DNA of 64,000 nt from Heterobilharzia americana (GCA_944470555.2 OX104127.1:111628741-111692740), one strand, 5' to 3'. Counted from the first letter of the stretch, positions 23,973 to 35,885 are shown. Numbers and translations: made by a program. The notes: generated by a model not told the origin, from the sequence alone.

Positions 23973-24165
23973 TGGATTGTTATATGTGGATGATACATTT
24001 ACTGTGATAAAATCAGAACATATCGACACTTTCCTCACATATATAAAGTCAGTCTTAGGCGCAATCCAACTCACGAAGTAGAAAATGAACAAATAGAATC
24101 AGATATGTTGGATTGCAGGATAAAATGAAGGATAGACTGTGATTTGTATACCAACGTAGCAAAAT
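23973..24165 (+). pseudogene. PLE reverse-transcriptase YVDD segment, right arm
   Basis: On the plus strand the frame LLYVDDTFTVIKSEHIDTFL, followed by TYIKSVLGAIQLTK, contains the YVDD catalytic box of the reverse transcriptase. A stop follows where the left copy reads Glu/Asp codons. Near 24160 the sequence jumps directly to the endonuclease region, skipping about 380 bases found in the left arm. Confidence 0.78.
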
Positions 24166-24380
24166 AATCTAATCTATCAAATTCCATTTAATGACTGTGA
24201 AGTCAAGTAGATAGGTCAAACTAGCTGGTCGGGGTCAGCTAGAATAACAGAACACAGGAATTTAGCCAAATATAGGATGATATACCCGAATAAGATCAAT
24301 AATCTAGAAAAAACACGGCTATTGCAGTGCGTGAATCAACACAACCACACAATAGACTGGGTAGGATAAAGCCGCTGTCA
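24165..24380 (+). pseudogene. PLE GIY-YIG endonuclease, right arm, same stop as left arm
   Basis: IYQIPFNDCEVK, stop, IGQTSWSGSARITEHRNLAK: the same endonuclease as in the left arm, differing at one residue in this stretch (Ala for Val), with the identical TAG at the YIG tyrosine. The shared lesion argues that the arms derive from one already dead copy. Confidence 0.8.
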
Positions 24381-24643
24381 GTCCAATATAATTAGATGGA
24401 GAGAGAGAGACTGATTACTGAATCCTTATTAATCGAATCAACACCCAACATATGCAATAAGAACGACGCAACGCCTATACCAGAGATATGAAAAATTTTA
24501 CTACCGATAAAAATCAATTATATGAGGTGAGATGACAATAAAAATTAGATGTCAAAAGTAGTGATTACATTTATACGATTATGAGCAGTGTTTATACTCG
24601 GAACGTCATCAAGTAAATAATACTGTATCACTGTGTGTTATAA

Positions 24644-25199
24644 GTCGAATTAACAAATGTAGTGTGAAATTACAGAGAAACCTTGTTCACTTGAAACTTA
24701 TCCATGAAGTTCACTTAAATTCGGTAAACCACTGAGGAAAACAAAAAAACTGGGAGGATGACAAAAGAGCTGATGAAGTAAATCAGCTTTAGAAAGACGA
24801 CTAATATGCCTGGATATTTCTAGTGGTTAGATAAGTCCTCTGGTGATTGTTGCGCTTATAATTTCATCTCGGTCACATGGTATCTGTGAAATATCCAAAA
24901 ACTGTGTTTATTCTTTACCACCTAAGGATAACGTGAAATGTGTGCTGTATTGCCAGTTAAACTTATTTATATTCTTAACTGACCGGAGGAGAACATGGCT
25001 GTACAGTAAACTTTGGGTCTCAAAGCTCTAGGTTTTTCCCGGATTATTGTTTACTGCTCATTCACAACTTGCTTCAAGATTGATGAGAAGCTGTGACCTG
25101 CTGGGCCGACCAAACCTAATGTGATGACTCAGAATCGCCCATGAGGTTGAATGATAGCCAGGCTATTTCATGAATTGATGGTTTAAGAGAGTATCACAC
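24644..25199. other. No gene recognised
   Basis: AT-rich; a 62-codon frame at 24843-25031 has no motif. Confidence 0.35.
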
Positions 25200-25295
25200 A
25201 TTGAATTCAAAACCATTAACTGAATGGCATTATATTCGCCACAAGACCTGAAAGTCCTGGGTTAGGCCCCTAGGGTGCTCATTAATTCACGCAGC
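25200..25295 (+). mobile_element. Type-B SINE head, degenerate
   Basis: TTAACTGAATGGCAT is followed, after a gap, by AAGACCTGAAAGTCCTGGGT and TAGGCCCCTAGGG. The order matches the tRNA-like head of the SINE at 38375 (TGAATGGTTAACG ... AACCTGAAGGTCCTGAGTTT). No hammerhead block follows. Confidence 0.4.
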
Positions 25296-25311
25296 AAAAA
25301 TTTTATATTTT

Positions 25312-25324
25312 ATGCATTCATGAT
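25312..25324 (+). repeat. Target-site duplication, left copy
   Basis: ATGCATTCATGAT occurs here and at 25913-25925, bracketing the RTE fragment. The match is perfect over 13 bases. Confidence 0.9.
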
Positions 25325-25912
25325 GAGGATGTCAAAGTCAGAGTCAGAAAAGCAAGACAGGCGTTCATTAGCCTGAAACCAGTGTAGAGATCTTCTGCAC
25401 TCAGCATGCGGAACAAGATACGGATTTTCAACACCAATCCAGTCAAGTCAGTGCTTCTGTATGGTTCAGAGACTTGGCGCGTCACGAAAGGCATTTCCAA
25501 TAAACTACAGACATTCATCAACAACTGCTTACGCTGGCTCGCTACTGAAGATCAGATGGATTGTCAGAAAGTATAAGCAACAAGGAACTCTGGCCCGCCA
25601 GCGAACCAACCAAGAACCTATCACGCAACAAATATGCAGGAGGAAGTGGAGATGGATTGGCCATGCACTGAGAAGGCCGACTGAGGACATCACGCGTCAG
25701 GCCAGTTGCTCGAGTGGAATCCCCATGGGAAGCGACGAGTTGGGTTTCCGAGGTGAGGGTGACATGAAGGAGGTCGTGAGAGGAGGAAATGAGAGCTTGT
25801 GGGCTGTCGTGGAACCAGGTTCAAAAGATCTCAGAGAATAGAGGTCGCTGGAGACGTGCTACTGAAGCCGTATGTTCCACTAGGAACCCAAGGGACTAAT
25901 AATAATAATATA
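25325..25912 (+). mobile_element. Young 5'-truncated RTE copy with target duplication
   Basis: It is nearly identical to 12998-13580, including the TAG at the Trp codon and the frameshift near the LRWL block. The 126-codon frame at 25461-25841 is the same as the corresponding frame at 13135 throughout. It ends in a short TAA tail and is bracketed by a perfect 13-bp target-site duplication. The insertion is clean, 5'-truncated and recent. It has no function of its own; it shows that a lineage carrying these lesions has been moved in trans, or that its source had them. Confidence 0.93.
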
Positions 25913-25925
25913 ATGCATTCATGAT
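25913..25925 (+). repeat. Target-site duplication, right copy
   Basis: Second copy of ATGCATTCATGAT, directly after the TAA tail of the RTE fragment. Confidence 0.9.
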
Positions 25926-28900
25926 ATAAGTGGATATTCATTAAATACTATTGCCACCGTCGTTACTTTAACCAACTGATTCAATGATGCAATTCTTTTC
26001 AGTTGCCTATCAACAATTTATTAGTTTTTTCATACTATTTACTGAAAAGTAAAGGTGTGTGTATGTATTGACCTTAAAGCTACACTCCCTCACTTTGAGT
26101 AAGCTGTAAGTACCAACCTAGTGTCTGAATTTCAGGTAGTTTTAGGTTGGTGTGACAATTTGCCTAAAACATAAATCACAGTAGAAAAAGAGGTTGAAAT
26201 GCTATCTTTCCTCTTGATGAAACCGTTCATCTTCGATCTCTTAAAAGTTAAATAGTGCAAAACATAAAATTAATTTTCATCCAGCTGTTCCAGAAGGAAA
26301 TTCCTTAACATAAGTTCTTAAGCGGAAATATGCTGTTTTTAGGTTTACTTTACTTAGGACACAGATTGATTCTACGATACTAATTCCCTCAATAAATGCA
26401 TCCAGTCAACGATCAAAAAAGATTCCAATATTTTACTGTTGTTTAATAGTAATTATTTGCTCCACTTTAAGGCATTAAAATGTTAAGTTGGAACTGAAAT
26501 TTAGGATAGTAGTGAAGTCTTGTACTTTTCAGGTGGTAAGGAACAGAACCGTTGACGTGAAAAGTTAACATGTTTAGCTTTCTCTTGTTCATACATACCT
26601 TTTTTCAGAGTCAACAAATAACTCCACATGTGAAAAATTGATTTTATCTACCGAAGGTGCTGTAAACTGCCAAAAAGTTTAGCAAAATATTTTTATTTAA
26701 AGGGATTATTGTTAGCTTAGATTCAACAATTCATGCGTTGTAACAAAATAAAGTAAGAACAGTAAAACAAATGCATTTGAAGAATGTACGAATACAACTA
26801 AGAGGATTATGCACTCATTAAAAATCTATCTCAGATTAATCTGAAGAGTACAATTAACCTAGATACCAGGACGTATTCTGTTATTGTATGATGATAAGTA
26901 TGAAGATTATGTGTGAAGTAGATACTGAAAACTAGTTTTAAAATGCTAACCATTACAAAAAACGATGTTATTATCTCTTTTCTAAAATAGTGAAGCTACT
27001 TAACGAATCCTCAGAATATTTATTCTTTGATCACTTCAAAATGATTACGACAGCTGGATCTTTTCCTCATATAATTACTTCAAACTCAGCATAACCTGTT
27101 GAAGTGTTCAAGAGAGAAGTATTATAACACTGTTCCCAAAAATATGAGTCTACTTCTTTAAAGGATTATGTGAATGTAGATCACGAAAGGAGGATCACAT
27201 TTTTCCTAGTAACCACAATCGTATTTAAAAGAGTAAAACGTAGTTGTGTTGCCAACACTTTAACTTAAAAAAAGCTTAATTCTTAAAGCTTAAGATTATT
27301 GGCTATATTATTCCATAGCTGTATACAAAATAAATCTGAATCAAGTGCATTATTCATTGTATACTATTGTACATGTGGAAAATTATCTCATTTAGTACTA
27401 CATCAGTGATGGATAGTGACCAGCAGGGTAGTCCAGAAAGTGTTTCATTTTGTTCATGATTCGGCGACTTGATGTGTCTGCAACAACGGAGAGTTACAAG
27501 CTGTCACATCAAGGAAACCATTTCTTACGATCCTTGTTCAAATAGGTATTCATCGATGGTTGCTAGTTAACCATCTTCCGTAACTGTATGAAATCCATTA
27601 TTTCTTTACCAGTGATGATTATATATTTTTCCACCTCGCAATCTCATTTCGAGAAGCTTCTTAGCTGGTTAATTAAAACTTTTTTTGGTGAATTATCTTT
27701 TAGTGTCATGAACCACAGACGTTAGATAAAATGAAGATAGATTACTCAACTCTTGATACACAAAATTTGAATCGATAAGGTTATATGTAACTTTTATAAC
27801 GCAACAAATACTTTATGAGGAGATTAACTCCTGAAATTAGATTACAGGTAATGCTCTGAAATATAATGAATAACGAAAAATCTTAGTTAATTCAGTCTGT
27901 CAGTTGAAACGGTCTTTACTCAATAGACATCCTTAAAATGGGATCTTAAATCATGAAACGAACACCAGTGTTTTAAGTAGGAAAATATTATGGTTAATCA
28001 GTGTTACTAACTTATCTAAACTTACTTAAGAAGCGTAGGTCAACAAGTAGTAATAATATCTGACTTTAATTTGCGCAGCATGCTTCAAATATATTAAAAC
28101 AGACTATTCTTCTGTAAATCACCTTCCGATGAATGGTGTCAGTTATACAAATTGTCGTACAACACTGCAGCTGACAACCTCGCTAGTTTTACTGACATGA
28201 ATTAAAATATAAGATGCAAATAATCAACGCCTGTCTTTCAGATGTAGAATATCAAGACATTAACGTGCACCACTGAAAGACATAAGTGAAAACAGAAGAA
28301 AAAGTTGGTTACGAATGTTGTCCTACCTTTCCAAGAGATTTGGGTATTAGCAGTCCAGTATGTGATATCAAACAGGATTAAAAATAAGATGTAACTAAAA
28401 CTTGTTATAGGGTGCAGAAAGATTAACAAGATCTTCACAAGAAGCCACATATACCTAAAGCCTTCTTCAACCAATCGCTTTGCTTCGACGTTTCGAGAAA
28501 AAACACTCGAGTCAACGTGTAAGTATCAGGTTAGTTGAAGAGACGAAAAATCAATAGGATTTACATCTAGAAAGGTCTGGGAATAGTGAAGGCCAATATA
28601 ATATATACAAACGTTGTATTTGTATATATTGTTTGATGTTACCTCAGCCGTTCACGTCGTAAATGCACCTTTCTGTTACTATACCCCCTTTTCCATTTCT
28701 CGAGAAATCGGGCAACCGGCAAGGGGTGGAGTTTGAAGACTGTATCAAGTCACTGTAAGGATACAAAAGTTGTTCAAAAATGTCACTTATCGAGACAATA
28801 TTGACACCCATTCCAAATCAGCGTGAAATGACACTACATTACTATTGTGCAGGGCCTTGCAGATTGAGTCAATGTGAGATTTTACAGCTTACCAATATGA

Positions 28901-29889
28901 AGTCATAGGAGCTACACATTAGACAAAAGACAAATGAAATAGTTTAGAATGACTACTACCATCGATATACGGTAGTTGAGTCTAATCATAAAATACTCCG
29001 GATTTAATCACCACCATAAAAGTTAACCTGAAGTGTTAAAAACTGACTAGTTTGCTGGCTTCATTCAATGTTAATTTATAATATATCTCTTAGATTCAGT
29101 AGACGGTGTATGAAATTCTGGAAGACGGAAGATAATTTCCCGTTGTGAGCAGAGTCAGTAAACGTTAATCTACTACGTTCGGTTTGAAATATTTTTCCCA
29201 TCAAAAGTCTTAAATTCCTGCAAACTCCTTGCGGAAATACATCCCAATAAGATGTAAAGTTATAGTTATACAGCTTTCTCGCTTCTGTGACTTTAATTAC
29301 AAATAAATCCTTACTTCAACAAACCTCATACTTACCTAAATAAGGCTTCGAATTCATATGATGCATCTGTGAAAAATTGATAAGTGTTTATACGTCTTCT
29401 CAGTCTGATTACACCAAATTGAAATATTGTATATTGAGTAGACGAAGTAATAGTCTTGAGCATCAATAAAGGTGAACAGCATTAAATTCTTATCAGAAAT
29501 TTGAAACAATTAGTCCCTTTAATAAATTTCGATAACTCTATTTTTCAGATAATCTTCGTCTTCTAATGGCGTTATCGAAAATTGAATTCTTATTTGGTTA
29601 CCTGAAAAGGTTCATGCCAGTGGTACAAATTAGAGGCTTTCATTACGTCATGTTGCTGAGATTTAATTATATCGTAGAAATGTCAACTTAGAGTCATTAT
29701 CTGTATTGCAACTCGTAGTATTTCTAAGTCAGATTTATTCATTAAAGGTGTATATCATCTTGATAACTTTTACACTGACAGTTCACTGTATTTTGAATAA
29801 TACTTACCGACAAATTATTTCAAAAAACACGCGAAACGTGTTATCTTATATTGTTAGTAAAACAAGGAGTGTGAAACATAGAAACCTAT

Positions 29890-29892
<3 letters not shown>
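25926..29892. other. No gene recognised
   Basis: Almost 4 kb of AT-rich sequence without a repeat shared with the rest of the window and without a credible exon. The minus-strand frame at 28238-28474 is hydrophobic but has no support from splice sites or motif. Confidence 0.4.

Positions 29893-29932
<40 letters not shown>
29893..29932. repeat. (AT)n microsatellite
   Basis: About 20 AT units. Confidence 0.95.
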
Positions 29933-29935
<3 letters not shown>

Positions 29936-31039
29936 TATTCATCCATGTTAATGAATTTACAAAAAAGTCATAGTTACATGTAGAGACACGATTGTGTTAA
30001 TGTGTAAGGATTAACATCATTTTTTTAGCAATCATTTTTATGTAATCATGAGTCCACTAACAACTTTCTACTGGTCAATATTGATTCAGAAAGTTAATCA
30101 CTTCATTCGGCATGTAAACAACTTGCACCATACAATATCATCTGAAAAGCTTAGAAATAAACAGGGCATTGACTGCATTTGAAAAGTTGTCCTACTGAAA
30201 CTAAATCAGAATACACTGAATCATGTAAAGTCCTATGTCAAGTAGTGAATTGGTGCATGGCTAGCAGTACAGTAAATGATCTGTTGCAATTCAATAAAGC
30301 CTATGCAGGATAGGAACTTTTCATACTGGGAAGAGGGGAATTTCGTGTTGTGTTTGATGTTTTTTAAGTGCAGTTACGGAGGTGCATATCAGCGGTAAAT
30401 TGGAAATTCTATCCTGATCATGCCCCGATTAATCAATTAGTGTGATGAATCAACATTCAGTACATGAAATTGATTTGAGAGAATCACTTCGTGAATGGAA
30501 TGAGACCTAGTTCTTTTAAGGATATTTGAGAATACAATTATCTAATAGTTAAAAGGCTAATGATTTAAATTTATCCCTGACGTGACGTGGTTTTGGTAAC
30601 TCTCTTTTTATAGATACATACGTATGGCGTACATTTTAGTAATTTCATATTCTTGCTTCTCTTTAACCTTCATTTCAGAATGCGCGTCATAATTCGTAGC
30701 AGATTCCGAGAATGAAAATTTATTAACAGAAACCATGATAAAACACTTCAGAAAACAACTGACTAAATCTTAACCACAATAAAAATAAACTAAATCTGTG
30801 CCTTTTAAGAGTAAGAACTTAGCACAAGGTTAAAGAAAGAAACTCGAAACCAGTGGAATAGTGAAACATTAATGTTAAGAATCATTACATGGTATTTAAA
30901 GTAAGCTGAAGCAGGTCAGTGTAAGAGTTCAGGCAATGAAGAAAATAAAACTCTGATTGTGGCAGGTTGTTCAAGCATCCTAGTTCTTTTGTGTTCTCTT
31001 AGGTGCATGGTTTAATCATGACTCTGTCGATGTCGTTCT
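29933..31039. other. No gene recognised
   Basis: AT-rich, no repeat or exon identified. Confidence 0.4.
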
Positions 31040-31360
31040 AGACAACATCACTTGATGATATTCTTAGGGCTTCCTCTATCCAAGATTTCTATATTTTCGA
31101 AATTGAACTCATGTCCATAGTTGTTATCCACACCCATTGAAATAAACGATGAAATGTTATAGCATCTAATAAACAACTGGTGTTCATGCAAACAAAGGCG
31201 AAGAGGGCGACCACGTCGTCCAATGTAGTGTTGGTCACAATTACTGCAGCTGATTTTGTAAATGATATTCGGTTTGTCTTCTTTGGTTGTTGCATCCTTT
31301 GGTTCCGGTTCCACTTGGTCTCAGTAATCTTGTCGTGATCTCTAATATATTCTTTATTTA
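31040..31360 (-). pseudogene. Penelope-like element GIY-YIG endonuclease relic
   Basis: The minus-strand frame NIIYKISCSNCDQHYIGRRG, then RPLRLCLHEHQ and HEFNFENIEIL, is a GIY-YIG domain of the PLE kind: IIY for GIY, an intact YIG, and the C-x2-C-like CSNC seen in PLE endonucleases. The arginine normally found three residues before the EH pair is Cys here (TGT; one change from CGT), so catalysis should be lost even though the frame is open for 88 codons. Sequence upstream on the minus strand (to about 31450) may be the end of the reverse transcriptase in another frame, but this is not secure. It differs strongly from the PLE at 23-24.6 kb, so it is another family. Confidence 0.75.
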
Positions 31361-31450
31361 AGGTAGAATCGTCCATTTGCCTGTTCCTGTGGGTGACTTT
31401 GTAGTTGATGATAAATGGGATACGCAACTTCTGACAAAATTTCACGGGTA

Positions 31451-34400
31451 ACCGTCCTTAATGATTAAACTATGTTTTCTGTTTCATCCTACTTGATGAT
31501 TGAGGTAACGTCCAGAAAGCAGATCCCCACTTTTGGTTTTATCACAGGTAAAGTGCTTACGCATCCAGGAATAACCTTTTGAATGCGAAAATAAATGAAC
31601 GCGTGTATAAGAAGCAGACTGAAGGTAAATAATTTTTATTGGAGGATTTATGGATGGTAGGTGCACAATATAGTTTTAGTCTTTGACAACGATAAACTAC
31701 AGGCTGTCATATGAAATGCGCTGTGGTTGAAGAGGAAGTACTCATCAAGGTTCTCATGAGGTCACACTAAACAAAGATAAAGAATCCCACTTCACGAGTA
31801 GGACGGAAACTAAGATAACGATAGCTGTCGACAAAAGCGCAATCCAAAATGAAGCGAGATTGGTAGAAAATAGGAATGAGTATACTGGACCTTCAACTAG
31901 CTTTAAACAGTTGCTCAGTTACAAAAGCAACAGTGTTCCACAATTCTCCATATACTGAAGGCGTAAGTGTCAGTACATGAAGAAGAATTTTCGTCTATTT
32001 TTTCATTTTTTTGTTTGCAGACACCTTCAACTTGCATATCGACCTGCATATGCACATGGCCTTAATATTTGATACGTTGGGCAGAGTAATTTTAAGTCTT
32101 TTGAAGAAGCCTTGAAAAACGACATTTGAATTTTTCTTTTGATTATTAGCTTCAAGGATTTGAAAAGGTCAGTTGAAGGGTGATACTTGCCTTTCTTTAC
32201 AGAACAAATTCCAATAAGTAACTGATACATATTCCTGTTCACCTTAAGGATATCATACAAGCAAAACATCCCTGATGTTGATTTGTGAACAGATAGCATT
32301 TATCTGGCTGTTTGTCCATCAAGTCAAGGGAGGTAAAACCAATGGGATGAAAGTTTATCATCCCTGCGTTACTGACAAGTGCTTGTAAATACAAAGGGTG
32401 TGTTCTGGTTCTCCTCTCAGTCAGCAATCATTAAAAATGGGATAGTCTGTAAACTACAGAAAACTAAAATCTATTATTGAAGTAGATCTAAATTAGATAA
32501 TAATAATAATGGCTTTGTTTCAAACAATGTGTGTGATACGGTATAGAATTCTCAGCAGTTCATAAATGAACAAGTTTACTCCCAAAACAATACTTTCAGA
32601 CAAAATGATTGTGGCGTCCGATTGCTGTTCATAATAACAGCGCCAGAGATAAAAATATGAAGCAGTTATTTGGTGCTGGATCAGCGTCCGGTGATTAGTG
32701 ATTGTGGTTCATTCACCCAGTAGAATAATGTACCATTGGAGATAGGTATCTGCAGAATAGAAACATTATGCATTTTTGTGCATTGAAAAGTCCATTTCCG
32801 TCTAATATGACACGTTTCTTTCATTTTGCTATTACTTAGAAAAACGACTAGTTCAGAACATTTAAAAATCTCCAAGAGTGCGCGATGTATTAGGAAGGTA
32901 TATTTGAAAGATTCAAACAAACTGAAAGGAAGGAATTCCATATAGTATGTCTAGTGGGAAAATCCATTTTTAGCCCAAAGTTCAAGTAGGCAGTTGAGGG
33001 TATAAATATCCTCAAAATATGAACCACGTAAACATTTTTATCCAAAATGAACTAATAGACCTCTATTTTACGGGTATACTTGAAGAAACTGAGGTTTAAG
33101 AGTTGTGAGAGGAATTGTTACGCAAGATCAAGCAGGTAAGGAGATACGTAAAACTTTTCCAGTGACACTGTGGTGTGATTGTACTATCACGATAATTTCG
33201 TCATGGTTGAAAAGTGTTAGCCATTTAGTCGTGAAGAGATATTTTAAAGTAACATTCCAGCTGAGATTGTCCTGAGGATGAGACAGAAATTAAGTACGTA
33301 CTGTTTGTGGATAGCGAAAGATTTTGAAAGTCACTATAACAATAGCAATACTCTTTAACTGTAACCTTTTCAATCGGTAATTTTGTTTTACTAAGAAAAA
33401 CTATACCCAAATCCATCATAACATGATATCTGGCGGTGATGAATACGAGAAATTGATGAATTCAACTATCTGAGTGATCTAGATAAACTTGCATTATCAA
33501 ATCTTTAATCGGAAAATAATCACGTCGGACAAAAATGTATGTATTCCAACCGGTTAGGTCACGTTCTCCGGAAAACATGAATTCAACAATTAAATCCACA
33601 AAGTAGTAATATTTAAGTGAATATAGGAGTGTATTGTAAAGAGAAAATTGATTCGTGATTTAACTCTAAAAATAACAATGGCTACAAATGAGTCCAAACT
33701 AATTTTGACAAACGAAACGTGATAAGGGGAATGAGTTTGATAAGCGATATGCATGTTATTACTAACGAATAAATTAGAGGCCAGGGTAACCAACTGCCTG
33801 ATGTGAATATTTTATTTCAGAACACTAACCAAAATAAATATACTTATTTAAATGTTTACTGGGTCAGCTAGTTTTGCTAGTGGTTAACTCGTGTGGGGTA
33901 AACACTGAGTGATATCAGAAATCATATGCCGTCCCAAATCATCAGTAATTTTCAACCTTCTGATCAAAGTAGTCTAAGCAGCAGGTGATAATCTCTCAGT
34001 TACGAGATCAAATAAACCAAGAATAAGTCCGGAAAGAAATGAATACCGTCTCAAAATTGGCCTGCTCTTATGCTGTATAACTGCATTTTATAATTTTAGA
34101 GCCTGATGAGAACTTACTGGAAAGAGTATTCTTCGTTCAGATTGTTTCTATTAATGCTATAGGAATGTCTGAATTTTTTAAAACATACAATTCTATAACT
34201 GTAAAAGTTAAACTATCTAGCGAATAAAACACAAAACTACAAGAAGTCTTCGAACGCCAACTTCAATTCCTTTGCACAATTTTAACTGATATGCTTCTGA
34301 TAGCAGAACTATAAAGAATAATTATTTGCAGACACGATTCATATTATACTTGCTGTTTGTATGACGTGCGGTTTCATCTGCACAGCTAAAAGACGATCAA

Positions 34401-35436
34401 CCAGAGTGCTGTACTAAGTTTCTTAGTCACTGTACAGGACTTAATTAGTGATACTGTTGTAAAGTAAAATTCTAAAAACTAAAAAAATTAATCAACACCA
34501 AAGTCTTTATGACTTCAAAAAATACTTCCTGGAAGCATTGCAAATCTACAAGGTTTATACAAAAGTTAAAGATCAAGGGGCAGCAGAAAAAAGCGATGTT
34601 TTCTGAATACACCGTAAGAAGCCAGTGTGACCGCTTGCAAAGTGTTCAGTGTACACTTTCCGTGTATTTAAGAAATTGTGTTTCACTGTGATCACATGTT
34701 ATTTTCGAAGGTCGATATCAGTTGAATCAGCATTGAAAAACAGTATCTGTTTGGTACATGTTTTAGTGTGTTTCTATTCATTTTCTTTACTAGGATGAAG
34801 ATATTAATTCTGCAATTGTGAGAAGATTGAAATGGTCGACAAACACATGCACTGTTTTAACTATAGACAACATGCAGTTTGAGCTTATCTTATTACCTAA
34901 ACTCTCCTGTACTCGACTGTGTGCAACATAGTTTACGAAGTCTTGAAACTTATCATACTAGTGTAAATAGGGTCTGTTTTATATGTATGAAACTATGAAG
35001 ACAGTTTTCTTCTCTAAACAAATAGACCATAACACAATCTCAGTGATGTAAACGTTCCCCTGAAGAACTTCGGGTCAAACTTCCATAAGAAACGTCGGAG
35101 TTATTTCATTTCAAACACACTGTGACTAACACAAATACAAACTATATCGAACGTAGTTGTCTTGATCTGAAATATCAAAGTTACACAACTATTTGAACAT
35201 TTAGGCTGTCAGTTTCTATTTCCTAGTTGAATGAAGATAGTACTTATCGACTACTCTATGTCATAAAATGTTAACCGTGTGGAAAAATACCACTTGATAA
35301 TTGTAGTCAAAAAGTGATTTTTAAACTGAGTACTCTCCTAACTGCCTTGGAACTAGGATTGTCTATCACGAATAGACACAAAGTGATCAGCCCCGGAGGA
35401 AGCCAAGCTAACCAGTTTTGATTAACTTGGGACCAT

Positions 35437-35440
<4 letters not shown>
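31451..35440. other. No gene recognised
   Basis: AT-rich. Several minus-strand frames of 60-90 codons (for example 32027-32299, 32681-32941, 33225-33419) have no recognisable motif and no paired splice sites. An ATA/TAA run lies at about 32496-32510. Confidence 0.35.

Positions 35441-35496
<56 letters not shown>
35441..35496. repeat. (AT)n microsatellite
   Basis: About 28 AT units, the longest in the window; it lies about 135 bases before the type-B SINE. Confidence 0.95.
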
Positions 35497-35500
<4 letters not shown>

Positions 35501-35629
35501 ATATAGCGCAACCGCCACCCAATGTCATCGTTGAGTATCTGTCCTCACGACCATCAGGCTTGACTCCACCGGTCACGACTTCTAATTGGAACCTTGGGAA
35601 TACCTCTCGAAGCTAGTCACCAATGAGCA

Positions 35630-35885
35630 CCAGCTAACAGAAGTTGGAAATATGGACCATTGGATTCTGACCCAGTGGCTCAATGGTAACGCGATGGCCG
35701 CGGAACCTGAAGGTCGCGGGTTCGATCCCTGCTGGTGTGGGGTCGTGGGTGCGCACTGCTGAGGAGTCCCATACTAGGATGAAACAGCTGTCCAGTGCTC
35801 CCAGATTTCCTTTGTTCCTCCAACTGATGTCCGTCTACGATGAATAACAACTTGAAATATTTCCAAGTCTCCACAACTCCCTCAA
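35630..35885 (+). mobile_element. Type-B tRNA-derived SINE carrying a hammerhead ribozyme
   Basis: A GC-richer block with a good internal Pol III promoter: A box TGGCTCAATGG (about 35677) and B box GGTTCGATCCC (about 35719). It is followed by GTCGTGGGTGC, a hammerhead (35753-35798), TGCTCCCAGATTT and a tail CCTCCAACTGATGTCCGTCT. Related pieces occur at 18575-18840, 25200 and 38375. It differs from the Sm-alpha-like copies in head, ribozyme stems and tail, so it is a separate family or a distant branch. It lacks the TAA tail of the RTE elements. Confidence 0.8.
35753..35798 (+). ncRNA. Hammerhead ribozyme in type-B SINE, all core residues present
   Basis: In order: stem I strand GCACTG (35753-35758); CTGAGGA (35759-35765); stem II GTCC with GGAT around a loop CATACTA; GAA (35781-35783); ACAG and CTGT, a four-base stem III with no loop in a monomer; the C of the GTC triplet (35792); and CAGTGC (35793-35798), which pairs perfectly with GCACTG. 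Predicted cleavage is after 35792. The closing pair of stem II is G-U (GGAT; the minus-strand sister at 18.6 kb has GGAC), a possible weakness. The loopless stem III suggests that dimers or a two-base-pair form would be needed, as known for schistosome hammerheads. Confidence 0.75.

Larger units (their letters stand above)
23012..24643. mobile_element. Inverted duplication (fold-back) of a Penelope-like element
   Basis: The sequence from 23012 (TTATAACACACAGTGATACA) reads inward on plus, and the same sequence is reached from 24643 on minus. About 470 bases are almost identical in inverted orientation (23012-23485 with 24165-24643). A further matching block lies at 23880-23972 against 24070-24160. 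The left copy is on the minus strand, the right copy on the plus strand, meeting near 23972. The right copy lacks about 380 bases of the reverse transcriptase C-terminus present on the left, but has about 100 bases more at its own 5' side, with the YVDD box. Both carry the same TAG in the endonuclease. Confidence 0.88.

Noticed and set aside
29706..29951. 81-codon frame ending in Ile-Tyr repeats
   Set aside because: It ends in the AT microsatellite; no motif and AT-driven composition.
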